Assembly: GCA_965196985.1 (NCBI GenBank)
Contig: CBDALO010000084.1
Coordinates: 1 to 64,000, forward strand
Direction of reading: 5' to 3'
DNA length: 64,000 bases
Origin: 2-12-FULL-35-23 sp965196985
GTDB lineage: Bacteria; Pseudomonadota; Gammaproteobacteria; UBA12402
The notes below the pieces were generated by a model. It ran no database searches, was not told the origin of the DNA, and was given only the letters and a program-made list of their open reading frames with translations. A program made the translations under genes and the position numbers. Below, piece by piece: positions 1 to 10,183 of the stretch. How positions within the stretch are numbered: position 1 is the first letter of the stretch; each line of letters starts with the position of its first letter.

Positions 1-308
1 CTAATTTTTAAAGAGCAGTAGTTATTATGCTTTAATTGGGTAGGTATTTCTATGCGCCCTGATACCTAAAATACACCGTAATTGAACCAAGCCAAAAACC
101 GCTAGAAGAGCTGTGTTCCCCAGTGTTCCTTGGCAACGCTGCCAATTTCATTTGCAGCAAAATGCTCAGGCTCACATACCAAAGCGCTCAATGAAGGAAC
201 CAGTAGCTGAGGAGATTACAGCTATATTTAATGCCTCAAACATTCATGAGTCGGAAAGACTATTGGCTATGGCGGTAGATAAATATCAGCAAACAGCACC
301 AGAGCTTT

Positions 309-1268
309 AGACCTTCTGCGTAACTAAGGGCAGTTCTAGAAACTAGCTAAAATTTCCTTATAATTGCCTGATTAATAATCATTCATGGAAAGGCATATGC
401 TATTAAGCTATCAGCAACTCAGTAACCGCCCGCGTATTTTTAAAAAGTTAACTGGTTTGACCCTTGATGATTTTGAAACGATACACCAACAAGTGAAGTC
501 ATCACTTGATGATGAGTTTAGTAAGCTGGGAAGGCGCCCGAAACTCACCACGCACCATGATCGCCTTTTGCTTCTCATGATGTACTATCGCACTTATGTA
601 ACACATGAATTCTTAGGTTACTTTGTTGGTTTGGATGACAGTAATGTCTGCCGCTTATTTAAACGCTTAGAACCCTTAGTGGCCAAGCATATTCATATTA
701 AAAAAGACAGAACCCTAACAGAAGATGCGGTTTGCGCTATATTAATGGATGTAACGGAGCAGCCTATTCAGCGCCCCAAAAAGAAGAAGCCACGTAAAGA
801 TTATTATTCTGGTAAAAAGAAAAGACATACTCAAAAGGTGGAGATAGCAATGAGTACATCCGGAAAAATAATCAACGTCTCTCAAACAATGCCTGGGAGG
901 GTTCATGATATTAAGATCCGACAACGTGGCAGCCCACTGCCACCAGCAGAAAAATATGCTGATCTAGGATACCAAGGAATTCAACATACTGACCCCTTGG
1001 TTAACTTACCTCATAAAAAGCCCAAAGGCGGCAAATTAACTACTCAACAAAAAGAGGATAACCGTAATCACAGCAAGATCCGTATTAGGGTTGAACATCA
1101 ATTCTCAAAATTTAAAAAATTCCGCATTCTTGGGGAGGTGTATAGGAATTTTCGCAGAAAACACAATATGAGATTTAATATTATTGCTGGGATTCTCAAT
1201 CTTCAAGCCGGATTCTAAAACTACAAACGAGCATAAGCTCGCCCAGTATTTAGTTTCGCAGAAGGTCT
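309..1268 (+). mobile_element. IS5-family element, copy 1 (960 bp)
   Basis: The element has terminal inverted repeats AGACCTTCTGCG and is flanked by the 3-bp duplication TTT. It is one of three 960-bp copies, with 22804-23763 and 33699-34658. The copies are almost identical; I saw one base difference upstream of the gene (TTTCCTT here, TTTGCTT in the others). This copy is inserted in an IS256 remnant. Confidence 0.95.
385..1218 (+). CDS. IS5-family transposase (DDE_Tnp_4 type)
   Basis: The 277-residue transposase cuts and rejoins the IS5 element. It has an N-terminal helix-turn-helix-like part (FVGLDDSNVCRLFKRLEPL). The DDE nuclease core shows likely catalytic residues in LMDVTEQPI, YADLGYQGI and IRVEHQFSKF. 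The length is normal for IS5-group single-frame transposases. A second in-frame ATG at 397 could be the true start. All three copies in the window encode the same protein and look intact. Confidence 0.93.
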   Translation: MERHMLLSYQQLSNRPRIFKKLTGLTLDDFETIHQQVKSSLDDEFSKLGRRPKLTTHHDRLLLLMMYYRTYVTHEFLGYFVGLDDSNVCRLFKRLEPLVAKHIHIKKDRTLTEDAVCAILMDVTEQPIQRPKKKKPRKDYYSGKKKRHTQKVEIAMSTSGKIINVSQTMPGRVHDIKIRQRGSPLPPAEKYADLGYQGIQHTDPLVNLPHKKPKGGKLTTQQKEDNRNHSKIRIRVEHQFSKFKKFRILGEVYRNFRRKHNMRFNIIAGILNLQAGF

Positions 1269-1762
1269 TTTCTTCTTGGTTGGAAGTGAATATACCGGAG
1301 GGCTTAGTAGTGATGAACTTTGACAGGCCGCATCAAAAAAGATTAAGAACCAGTAACATAGCTGAGCGCGTAAACAGAGAGGTAAAAAGAAGGACGCATA
1401 CAGTTGGAATTTTCCCTAATACTGAATCGTGCCTAAGGCTCGTATCAGCTGTTTTAGTGGAAATTGATGACCAGTGGAGCGGATCACCTAGATACTTAAG
1501 TTGAAGTGAATAATAAGGCTTCATAGGGTTTTAGGATAGATCATTCTTGTTCTTATTAACGAGATATAATTGCTATTACCTAAAAGTTAATAATTTATTT
1601 TGAGAGGAGAAAAATTTGAGGTATAAATAATTTTTTAGATTGATTAGCATAATTAATTTAAGATATTATGCGATGAGACAGGTACAATAGAGTGCCATTT
1701 AGAATTTTAAAGGTTTTTCTAAGTACTGAAGTTGGTTTTTACAGACAAAATAACGCTCTATC

Positions 1763-1877
1763 AGCGTATTCTCTGACTGATCATGAATCTGCACAAAAGA
1801 TGCAGGAAGCAAAGAAGACGTTATTTGAGAAAATAACAAAAGAGCAAATAGCTGATACTATCAGCACTGAAGACTAA
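1763..1877 (+). pseudogene. C-terminal fragment of an unknown gene
   Basis: Directly after the IS256 right end, an open frame of 38 codons (starting SAYSLTDHES and ending DTISTED) runs to a stop. The composition (many K, E, Q) is protein-like and differs from the IS tail in front. It is probably the end of a host gene into which the IS256 copy A inserted. The rest of that gene is not in the window, because the IS left end and its flank have been lost. No function can be assigned. Confidence 0.4.
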
Positions 1878-2072
1878 CCGATGGACCATCATGGTGACAT
1901 CTGTTCAGATGCTGCTTCAGGCTCATCTTACGATTGGAATATACTCAGAACCCTCGGCTTTCCTGCCTCGCGCGTTGGCTCTCCAGTTGCTTGGATTTTA
2001 GAAGCAACTAGAGTAGTTTTAAGTTAAAAGGCTGTCACACCAACTCACCGGAACTATATAATAAAACCCAAG

Positions 2073-2100
2073 AGAGCCTTCTCTTTTCCAGGTAGGCTCT
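2073..2100 (-). terminator. Possible terminator of the Sel1-repeat gene
   Basis: Read on the minus strand, a 6-bp stem (AGAGCC / GGCTCT) with a 16-base loop overlaps the stop codon of the Sel1-repeat gene. It is followed by CTTGGGTTTTATT. The stem is short and the T-run imperfect, so this is a weak call. A separate 8-bp hairpin (AGTTGCTT / AAGCAACT) lies at 1985-2009 in the otherwise featureless stretch 1878-2099. Confidence 0.35.
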
Positions 2101-2657
2101 TACAATCCTGCATCTGTAATACTATTAAAAACCGACCCATATCCTTCACAATCATCTACAGCATCTCTTGGTTCGCAACAGGTATCAACTTTAGCAGTAG
2201 AAGCATTCGTAAAAAAAGACGCTGAACTGTTAGACATAAATTTACCTGCGTCATATACAGGAAGGTTAAGATTTGTAGCAAGCTCATCATGTTTTATTCT
2301 AAGCTGTCCTAAATTTGATTTTGGCTTATCCACGCCCACAGGTGTAAACCCAGTCTTTTTGTAAAATATTTTATATAAAACATGGTCCTGATCAGTAAGT
2401 GCAGAATGAATTACTTTATACTTTTCTGTATCATCATCCTCGCCAACTAAAATCTGTTTCAGTAACTCTTTTTTATGCCTTATTAACCACTGATAAATAG
2501 AAGTAGAAACCGTTTCTCCAGTTTTCAATCGTGGAAGAAGAGCATTTATTAAGTTATTCGGCGTAAAGAATTGACTACCAGTGCTCAGAAGATCGCTTAT
2601 TTCGCGATCTAGGAAGTTGCTGAACGATACAACCGCTCGATCGTAAAGCACTATTGC

Positions 2658-4385
2658 CGCCACGTAATCTTTTGAGCCACCCAGGCCGTGTTGATGCATA
2701 TATGCGCGATTACGCATCGCATAGGCATTACCCAGCTTAATCGCTTGCTCGTAAAGCACTATTGCCGCCGCGTAATCTTTTGAGCCACCCAGGCCGTGTT
2801 GATGCATATATGCGCGGTCATTCATCGCAGTGGCATTACCCAGCTTAATCGCTTGCTCGTAAAGCGCTATTGCCGCCGCGTAATCTTTTGAGCCACCCAG
2901 GCCGTGTTGATGCATATATGCGCGGTCACGCATCGCAGTGGCATTACCCAGCTTAATCGCTTGCTCGTAAAGCGCTATTGCCGCCGCGGAATCTTTTGAG
3001 CCACCCAGGCCGTATTGATGCATATATGCGCGATTACACATCGCACAGGCATCACCCAGCTCAATCGCTTTCTCGTAAAGCGCTATTGCCGCCGCGTAAT
3101 CTTTTGAGCCACCCAGGCCGTGTTCATGCATATATGCGCGATTACGCATCGCAGTGGCATTACCCAGCTTAATCGCTTTCTCGTAAAGCGCTATTGCCGC
3201 CGCGTAATCTTTTGAGCCACCCAGGCCGTGTTCATGCATACATGCGCGGTCATTCATCGCAGTGGCATTACCCAGCTTAATCGCTTTCTCGTAAAGCACT
3301 ATTGCCGCCGCGTAATCTTTTGAGCCACCCAGGCCGTGTTGATGCATATATGCGCGATTACGCATCGCATAGGCATTACCCAGCTTAATCGCTTGCTCGT
3401 AAAGCACTATTGCTGCCGCGTAATCTTTTGAGCCACCCAGGCCGTGTTCATGCATATATGCGCGGTCATTCATCGCAGTGGCATCACCCAGCTTAATCGC
3501 TTGCTCGTAAAGCGCTATTGCCGCCGCGTAATCTTTTGAGCCACCCAGGCCGAGTTGATGCATATATGCGCGGTCACTCATCGCAGTGGCATTACCCAGC
3601 TTAATCGCTTTCTCGTAAAGCGCTATTGCCGTCGCGTAATCTTTTGAGCCACCCAGGCCGTGTTGATGCATATATGCGCGATTACACATCGCACAGGCAT
3701 CACCCAGCTCAATCGCTAGCTCGTAAAGCACTATTGCCGCCGCGTAATCTTTTGAGCCACCCAGGCCGTGTTCATGCATATATGCGCGGTTATTCATCGC
3801 AGTGGCATTACCCAGCTTAATCGCTTTCTCGTAAAGCGCTATTGCCGTCGCGTAATCTTTTGAGCCACCCAGGCCGTGTTGATGCATATATGCGCGATTA
3901 CACATCGCACAGGCATCACCCAGCTCAATCGCTTTCTCGTAAAGCGCTATTGCCGCCGCGGAATCTTTTGAGCCACCCAGGCCGTGTTCATGCATATATG
4001 CGCGGTCACTCATCGCAGTGGCATCACCCAGCTTAATCGCTTGCTCGTAAAGCACTATTGCCGCCGCGGAATCTTTTGAGCCACCCAGGCCGTGTTGATG
4101 CATATATGCGCGATTACACATCGCACAGGCATCACCCAGCTCAATCGCTTGCTCGTAAAGCGCTATTGCCGCCGCGTAATCTTTTGAGCCACCCAGGCCG
4201 TGTTGATGCATATATGCGCGATTACGCATCGCAGTGGCATTACCCAGCTTAATCGCTTTCTCGTAAAGCGCTATTGCCGCCGCGCAATCTTTTGAGCCAC
4301 CCAGGCCGTGTTGATGCATATATGCGCGATTACACATCGCAGTGGCATTACCCAGCTTAATCTCTTTCTCGTAAAGCGCTATTGC
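2658..4385 (-). repeat. 16 tandem 108-bp coding repeats (Sel1-like)
   Basis: Sixteen in-frame 108-bp units with only a few substitutions each lie head to tail without spacers. Variation is concentrated at fixed sites: EK/EQ/EL, KLGNA/ELGDA, MCNRA/MRNRA/MNDRA/MSDRA, HQHG/HEHG. Variants recur in non-adjacent units, for example ELGDACAMCNRAYMHQ in units 3, 5, 7 and 13. This points to unit shuffling or gene conversion. Open frames on the opposite strand of the repeats are shadows of this periodicity. Confidence 0.95.
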
Positions 4386-4511
4386 CGTATCGTATAAAGA
4401 ATTAGCGTGGCTAAGACCCACAACGCCACGTTTATTAAATATAGATAAAACATCTACATCATTATAAAATGAGTCTTTACTAGGATCATCATGTAATTTT
4501 TTAAGGCCCTC

Positions 4512-6043
4512 GCTAGTGCGCCATCCTTTCTGTAAATTCCATTGACTTGCTGAAAATAAGCAGGCGACTCAGTCAGATTAGAAATTCCTTTTAAGGTAAA
4601 CTTAACCAAAAAAGAGGAATGACAATGAGCTGCTATAAAAATGAGAACTTAATCGAAGAAGCCATACATGTTTTAGCGATGGAGGGGTTTGAAGCTTTAC
4701 CTAAGCTTGTCTCCAGGTTGATGAATGAGGCTATGTTAATAGAAAGGGAGCGCCATTTAAATGCCAGTCCTTATGAGCGAACTGGCGATAGAAACGGATA
4801 TGCGAACGGCTTTAAACCAAGGTTAATTAACACAGGTCAAGGTCAGCTTGAGCTACAGATACCGCAGGTTAGAGACTCCAATGAAGCCTTCTATCCATCA
4901 GTCTTAGAGCGAGGTGTACGCTCTGATAGAGCACTTAAGCTGGCTGTCGCTGAAATGTATGTGCATGGGGTTTCCACGCGCAAAGTTGAAAAGGTGCTAA
5001 AGCAACTCTGTGGAACAGATATTTCAAGCACAGAGGTAAGCCGTTGCGCTAAATTGTTGGATGAAGATTTAAAGAAATGGCGAAATAAGCCGTTAGGAAA
5101 GATAAAATATCTTTGGCTAGATGCACGTTATGAGAAGGTGCGCACTAGCGGCACAGTACAAGACTGTGCGGTATTGATAGCCTATGGCTTTGATGAATCA
5201 ACCGGCAAGAGAACAGTGCTAGGTGTTTCTGTTGCGTTATCAGAGGCTGAGGTACATTGGCGTGATTTTCTTCAGCAGTTGGTTGAGCGAGGTATACATG
5301 GTATTGAGTTGATTACTAGCGACGCTCATACTGGCCTAAAAGCCGCTAGAAGAGCTGTGTTCCCCAGTGTTCCTTGGCAACGCTGCCAATTTCATTTGCA
5401 GCAAAATGCTCAGGCTCACATACCAAAGCGCTCAATGAAGGAACCAGTAGCTGAGGAGATTACAGCTATATTTAATGCCTCAAACATTCATGAGTCGGAA
5501 AGACTATTGGCTATGGCGGTAGATAAATATCAGCAAACAGCACCAGAGCTTTCTTCTTGGTTGGAAGTGAATATACCGGAGGGCTTAGTAGTGATGAACT
5601 TTGACAGGCCGCATCAAAAAAGATTAAGAACCAGTAACATAGCTGAGCGCGTAAACAGAGAGGTAAAAAGAAGGACGCATACAGTTGGAATTTTCCCTAA
5701 TACTGAATCGTGCCTAAGGCTCGTATCAGCTGTTTTAGTGGAAATTGATGACCAGTGGAGCGGATCACCTAGATACTTAAGTTGAAGTGAATAATAAGGC
5801 TTCATAGGGTTTTAGGATAGATCATTCTTGTTCTTATTAACGAGATATAATTGCTATTACCTAAAAGTTAATAATTTATTTTGAGAGGAGAAAAATTTGA
5901 GGTATAAATAATTTTTTAGATTGATTAGCATAATTAATTTAAGATATTATGCGATGAGACAGGTACAATAGAGTGCCATTTAGAATTTTAAAGGTTTTTC
6001 TAAGTACTGAAGTTGGTTTTTACAGACAAAATAACGCTCTATC
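4512..6043 (+). mobile_element. IS256-family element, complete (copy B, 1532 bp)
   Basis: The ends are imperfect inverted repeats: GCTAGTGCGCCATCC at the left, and a right end reading GATAGAGCG inward. The element is flanked by the 8-bp duplication AGGCCCTC (4504-4511, 6044-6051), the size expected for IS256. It is inserted in the Sel1-repeat gene. Confidence 0.95.
4619..5785 (+). CDS. IS256-family transposase (copy B)
   Basis: The 388-residue mutator-type transposase has the usual IS256 length. Landmarks are the N-terminal MEGFEALPKLVSRLMNEAM, the GYANGFKPR motif, YLWLDARYEKVR with the first catalytic aspartate, and the downstream region ITSDAHTGLKAARRAVFP, which carries the second. The C-terminal TSNIAERVNREVKRR carries the glutamate. 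A good ribosome site (AAGAGGAATGAC) precedes the ATG, or the second ATG six bases on. The protein appears intact and identical to copy C. Confidence 0.95.
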   Translation: MTMSCYKNENLIEEAIHVLAMEGFEALPKLVSRLMNEAMLIERERHLNASPYERTGDRNGYANGFKPRLINTGQGQLELQIPQVRDSNEAFYPSVLERGVRSDRALKLAVAEMYVHGVSTRKVEKVLKQLCGTDISSTEVSRCAKLLDEDLKKWRNKPLGKIKYLWLDARYEKVRTSGTVQDCAVLIAYGFDESTGKRTVLGVSVALSEAEVHWRDFLQQLVERGIHGIELITSDAHTGLKAARRAVFPSVPWQRCQFHLQQNAQAHIPKRSMKEPVAEEITAIFNASNIHESERLLAMAVDKYQQTAPELSSWLEVNIPEGLVVMNFDRPHQKRLRTSNIAERVNREVKRRTHTVGIFPNTESCLRLVSAVLVEIDDQWSGSPRYLS

Positions 6044-6567
6044 AGGCCCTCTTGATTGATGCTGTTACTTTGCGCTCCTGCTATAGAGTTCATCATACTT
6101 TGAAAACTTTGACTTTGGTTTGATAACCATCTCAGCTGGTCATGACTTATCATACCGTTATTACCATTAGCTACAGCAATAATGCTGTCATAGTATCGAC
6201 TAGCTCTGTCTTCCCGATAGCCACTAGCTTGTATATCCATTACTACCATGTTATATAAGGCGTCAAGATCATTATTTCTTGCTACTAACAATAAGCAAGT
6301 GAAATAATCTGGGCGTGAAGATACAATAATATCCCTAATCAATTTTAAATCTGTATTATTTGAAATTGAAATATGTTTGGATTGAACCATTGAAGTAAGG
6401 TAATTTAGTACTTGTTTGTCGCTAGCTAAATTTACCGCTATGTCAAACGGTATAGTTTCTCTACCATTCTGAGAAATAGATAACAACCAACTCTTTATTT
6501 GATTGGTTTCATCTGTTAATAAGTCATAAAGTTTGTTAGCGTCTTCAACCTCATAATCAGTAATTTT

Positions 6568-8099
6568 GCTAGTGCGCCATCCTTTCTGTAAATTCCATTG
6601 ACTTGCTGAAAATAAGCAGGTGACTCAGTCAGATTAGAAATTCCTTTTAAGGTAAACTTAACCAAAAAAGAGGAATGACAATGAGCTGCTATAAAAATGA
6701 GAACTTAATCGAAGAAGCCATACATGTTTTAGCGATGGAGGGGTTTGAAGCTTTACCTAAGCTTGTCTCCAGGTTGATGAATGAGGCTATGTTAATAGAA
6801 AGGGAGCGCCATTTAAATGCCAGTCCTTATGAGCGAACTGGCGATAGAAACGGATATGCGAACGGCTTTAAACCAAGGTTAATTAACACAGGTCAAGGTC
6901 AGCTTGAGCTACAGATACCGCAGGTTAGAGACTCCAATGAAGCCTTCTATCCATCAGTCTTAGAGCGAGGTGTACGCTCTGATAGAGCACTTAAGCTGGC
7001 TGTCGCTGAAATGTATGTGCATGGGGTTTCCACGCGCAAAGTTGAAAAGGTGCTAAAGCAACTCTGTGGAACAGATATTTCAAGCACAGAGGTAAGCCGT
7101 TGCGCTAAATTGTTGGATGAAGATTTAAAGAAATGGCGAAATAAGCCGTTAGGAAAGATAAAATATCTTTGGCTAGATGCACGTTATGAGAAGGTGCGCA
7201 CTAGCGGCACAGTACAAGACTGTGCGGTATTGATAGCCTATGGCTTTGATGAATCAACCGGCAAGAGAACAGTGCTAGGTGTTTCTGTTGCGTTATCAGA
7301 GGCTGAGGTACATTGGCGTGATTTTCTTCAGCAGTTGGTTGAGCGAGGTATACATGGTATTGAGTTGATTACTAGCGACGCTCATACTGGCCTAAAAGCC
7401 GCTAGAAGAGCTGTGTTCCCCAGTGTTCCTTGGCAACGCTGCCAATTTCATTTGCAGCAAAATGCTCAGGCTCACATACCAAAGCGCTCAATGAAGGAAC
7501 CAGTAGCTGAGGAGATTACAGCTATATTTAATGCCTCAAACATTCATGAGTCGGAAAGACTATTGGCTATGGCGGTAGATAAATATCAGCAAACAGCACC
7601 AGAGCTTTCTTCTTGGTTGGAAGTGAATATACCGGAGGGCTTAGTAGTGATGAACTTTGACAGGCCGCATCAAAAAAGATTAAGAACCAGTAACATAGCT
7701 GAGCGCGTAAACAGAGAGGTAAAAAGAAGGACGCATACAGTTGGAATTTTCCCTAATACTGAATCGTGCCTAAGGCTCGTATCAGCTGTTTTAGTGGAAA
7801 TTGATGACCAGTGGAGCGGATCACCTAGATACTTAAGTTGAAGTGAATAATAAGGCTTCATAGGGTTTTAGGATAGATCATTCTTGTTCTTATTAACGAG
7901 ATATAATTGCTATTACCTAAAAGTTAATAATTTATTTTGAGAGGAGAAAAATTTGAGGTATAAATAATTTTTTAGATTGATTAGCATAATTAATTTAAGA
8001 TATTATGCGATGAGACAGGTACAATAGAGTGCCATTTAGAATTTTAAAGGTTTTTCTAAGTACTGAAGTTGGTTTTTACAGACAAAATAACGCTCTATC
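6568..8099 (+). mobile_element. IS256-family element, complete (copy C, 1532 bp)
   Basis: This copy has the same length and ends as copy B and the same orientation. The 8-bp duplication is GTAATTTT (6560-6567, 8100-8107). I saw a single base difference from copy B near the left end (CAGGTGACT versus CAGGCGACT). It is inserted 60 bases into the Sel1-repeat gene. With copy B it forms a 2.06-kb direct-repeat unit that could delete by recombination. Confidence 0.95.
6675..7841 (+). CDS. IS256-family transposase (copy C)
   Basis: This 388-residue protein is the same as the one at 4619-5785, with all landmarks of the mutator/IS256 DDE fold present. Identity between copies and perfect target duplications indicate recent transposition, so this is a plausible active source for IS256 movement in the genome. 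Confidence 0.95.
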   Translation: MTMSCYKNENLIEEAIHVLAMEGFEALPKLVSRLMNEAMLIERERHLNASPYERTGDRNGYANGFKPRLINTGQGQLELQIPQVRDSNEAFYPSVLERGVRSDRALKLAVAEMYVHGVSTRKVEKVLKQLCGTDISSTEVSRCAKLLDEDLKKWRNKPLGKIKYLWLDARYEKVRTSGTVQDCAVLIAYGFDESTGKRTVLGVSVALSEAEVHWRDFLQQLVERGIHGIELITSDAHTGLKAARRAVFPSVPWQRCQFHLQQNAQAHIPKRSMKEPVAEEITAIFNASNIHESERLLAMAVDKYQQTAPELSSWLEVNIPEGLVVMNFDRPHQKRLRTSNIAERVNREVKRRTHTVGIFPNTESCLRLVSAVLVEIDDQWSGSPRYLS

Positions 8100-8425
8100 G
8101 TAATTTTATATACTGTAATTCCTGTATCACGTTTAATTTTATCTTTTAAATCAGAGCCAGCACCCATAACTAAGTTTCCTCAAAACAATCAACAATATGT
8201 TTCATGATAATCGCTCATCGTTAATATAATATGATAAAATCATGGTTGTTTATGTGGTATTTCTTACGCATAGTTCGGGTATCTCCATAACCCGGGACAG
8301 TGAAACATCTTAGGATTCTTTCCATGTGTCATTCATTTTTTTGACCATGTCACGCTTCGCAAGTTGAAATTCTTTGTAAGCGATCCACGGGCGTCCTTGC
8401 TTCCGTAGCTAACACGTGCTAGGTG

Positions 8426-9955
8426 CTAGGTGCTATCCGGCGGCACATTCCATGGCAGCAGTGCCTCAATATCTTCTAATGTTTTGCAATGTGGTAGGCG
8501 CTCATAAAGATAGGTGAAGTATCGACAGACATTGTGATGATGCAGTTCAGCAGTTAGAGCTAGACTTGCATGCATTGCTAGTGCGTTAGCGCCTGGCATT
8601 GTGTCGCAAAATAGAAAGTTCTTCCTTGCAAGCACTAAGAGCTTAATGTCTCTCTCTGTGTGATTGTTATCAATCTCACATCTACCATCATCAAGAAACC
8701 GAGTCATGTTTTCCCAATGCTTGATGACATATTCCATTGCCCTGCCAAGATGAGATTGTGGTAGAACCTTTGGATAATACTCCTCTAGCCACTCCTTGTA
8801 CTCATCCATAATCGGTTTTGATTCTTTCTGCCGAAGCGCAAGGCGTTGCTCAGGCGACATCTCTTCTTCTTTCGCCTTTCTTTCAATCCGGTAGAGTTTT
8901 TTATAGACCCGCATAGCATGAGCGGCTAACCCATTCTTTTTGGTCGCCTTGGTGATCTCTTCAAATTTCCTGCGGGCATGAAGGTTGCACGCAATGATCG
9001 TAACGCCGGTATTTTCTAATTGGTCGAATATAGGGCTTGCATCAGTATGAAGCTTGCCAGTCCACCCTTGAAACCATTCTACTAGAAACTCACTGTGGTC
9101 ACTTGGCGTATAGGCAAACAGGATAACCTCACGACCAGGAGCACCACCTCGCATGCAATGAATCAGTGACTTAGTTTGTGGCCGTCGACCAGGCTCTTTT
9201 AAGACTTGTAATTTAGTCGCGTCACAACTTGCTATTTCATAATCCAGCAGCTCATCCTTCAATAGATTATAAATCGGCTGTAAAGGTTTAGTCAGCTCAA
9301 TAAACCAACGTGACATAGTTTGCCTGGATAGATTGACGCCGTATTGTGAGCGTAGTTGTTTTTCTAAATGATAAAAGGGTTGTCTATCCTTGATTTTACT
9401 AGACACTAAATGCGCTAGTAATGATTCAGACGCCTCGGCCTTAGGTAGGATATGTAAAGGCTTAGGTGCAACCGTAACACCACCTTGCTCGCAATCACAG
9501 CCTAGTTTTTCACGGCGCTCTTCAATCATTTCAAAGACAGCTGGTTTGTAGTTCAGTATTTTTTTAGTCTCAAAACCCATTGGGCATTTTTCTTTACCGC
9601 AAGGACAAATACGCTGGTCATCAGGTACTGGAATGATTCTCACCGTCACAGGTAATTCATTCTTGACCTTCTTCTTACGTTTGTGAGAAGAGACAACAAC
9701 TGCTTCATCATCTTCTTGATCCTCCGGTGTTGAGAGATCACCGAAGAGTGGCAACTGATCTTCTATGTAGCGCTCAGATTTACTACCAAAATGCTGTCGT
9801 TGGAGCTTAGCAAATTGTATCTTCAAATGATCATAAGCCTCGGCATACTGTTCAACACGAGCATGTTCTATTTCAAGCTTATGACAAAGCTTTTCATTTA
9901 TTCCGACTTGTTGATAGAAAAGCTCACTAGGGACTGTTTGCATTGCGTTTCTCAT
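8426..9955 (-). CDS. tnpC: IS66 transposase TnpC
   Basis: The 509-residue DDE transposase of IS66 elements has an N-terminal coiled-coil/leucine-rich part (residues 15-60) and the motif LQRQHFGSKSERY. A zinc-binding stretch, CPCGKEKCP, lies near residue 120. The catalytic core begins IASCDATKLQVL and ends with the conserved CEIDNNHTERDIK (glutamate). It is full length and apparently intact, with no clear ribosome site. In IS66 this gene follows tnpA and tnpB, as here. Confidence 0.93.
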   Translation of the reverse strand: MRNAMQTVPSELFYQQVGINEKLCHKLEIEHARVEQYAEAYDHLKIQFAKLQRQHFGSKSERYIEDQLPLFGDLSTPEDQEDDEAVVVSSHKRKKKVKNELPVTVRIIPVPDDQRICPCGKEKCPMGFETKKILNYKPAVFEMIEERREKLGCDCEQGGVTVAPKPLHILPKAEASESLLAHLVSSKIKDRQPFYHLEKQLRSQYGVNLSRQTMSRWFIELTKPLQPIYNLLKDELLDYEIASCDATKLQVLKEPGRRPQTKSLIHCMRGGAPGREVILFAYTPSDHSEFLVEWFQGWTGKLHTDASPIFDQLENTGVTIIACNLHARRKFEEITKATKKNGLAAHAMRVYKKLYRIERKAKEEEMSPEQRLALRQKESKPIMDEYKEWLEEYYPKVLPQSHLGRAMEYVIKHWENMTRFLDDGRCEIDNNHTERDIKLLVLARKNFLFCDTMPGANALAMHASLALTAELHHHNVCRYFTYLYERLPHCKTLEDIEALLPWNVPPDST

Positions 9956-10183
9956 TCAAGTAACTACTGCAAAGTGTACCATGACATTTTAAGTGCAATA
10001 TTTTCTTCCTCAGGCGCTTGGTTAGCGCATATTACTTTTTTGGGGTAGCTGGTCATTGTGATGTTTTCTTTTCAACTCCTAGCGGATCTCACAAAGCCTG
10101 GGCTAAGGATATAAAACAAGCATTAAAATCACGTGTAAAATCAAAAAACACAGAAAAAACCTGTCAAGACTTTTTTTGCCATT

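Larger units (their letters stand above)
100..1504 (+). pseudogene. IS256 transposase remnant
   Basis: This is the C-terminal part of the IS256-family (mutator-type) DDE transposase, found intact at 4619-5785. The remnant starts near residue 245 of the 388-residue protein (VPWQRCQFHLQQNAQ). It is interrupted after the sequence TAPEL by the IS5 copy and resumes after 1271 with SSWLEVNIPEG, ending in GSPRYLS. Joining across the IS5 duplication restores the frame. It lacks the first catalytic aspartates and cannot be functional. Confidence 0.9.
100..1762 (+). mobile_element. IS256-family element, 5'-truncated and interrupted (copy A)
   Basis: From about position 100 the sequence is the same as the 3' two fifths of the two full IS256 copies at 4512-6043 and 6568-8099. 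It runs to the shared right end at 1762. The left end and the first 60 percent of the transposase are missing. A complete IS5-type element (309-1268) sits inside it with the 3-bp duplication TTT at 306-308 and 1269-1271. The element is therefore a dead remnant. The 99 bases before it are not IS256 sequence and I recognise nothing in them. Confidence 0.93.
2100..8167 (-). pseudogene. Sel1/TPR-repeat protein gene, split by two IS256 copies
   Basis: This is one gene in three pieces: 8108-8167 (ATG at 8167, MGAGSDLKDK), 6052-6567, and 2100-4511. Removing both IS256 copies and one copy of each 8-bp target duplication (GTAATTTT, AGGCCCTC) gives an uninterrupted 996-codon frame, 995 residues. The N-terminal 230 or so residues match no family I recognise. 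Next come 16 tandem 36-residue Sel1-like repeats of the form AIALYEKAIKLGNATAM + NRAYMHEHGLGGSKDYAA. A unique C-terminal region of about 185 residues follows. No signal peptide is visible. Sel1/TPR solenoids bind proteins and are common among effectors of intracellular gammaproteobacteria, so an effector role is inference. The largest piece keeps all the repeats but has lost its own start. Confidence 0.85.

Noticed and set aside
1..99. Left edge of the window as an IS256 end or gene
   Set aside because: It does not match the IS256 left end or any recognised coding sequence.
2978..4252. Plus-strand open frames repeating PPRNLLSHPGR across the Sel1 gene
   Set aside because: They mirror the repeat periodicity of the minus-strand gene, lack ribosome sites and have no independent support.
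2658..4385. Regular 108-bp repeats considered as a CRISPR array or satellite
   Set aside because: There are no spacers; units are in frame and encode Sel1-type repeats with protein-level constraint.
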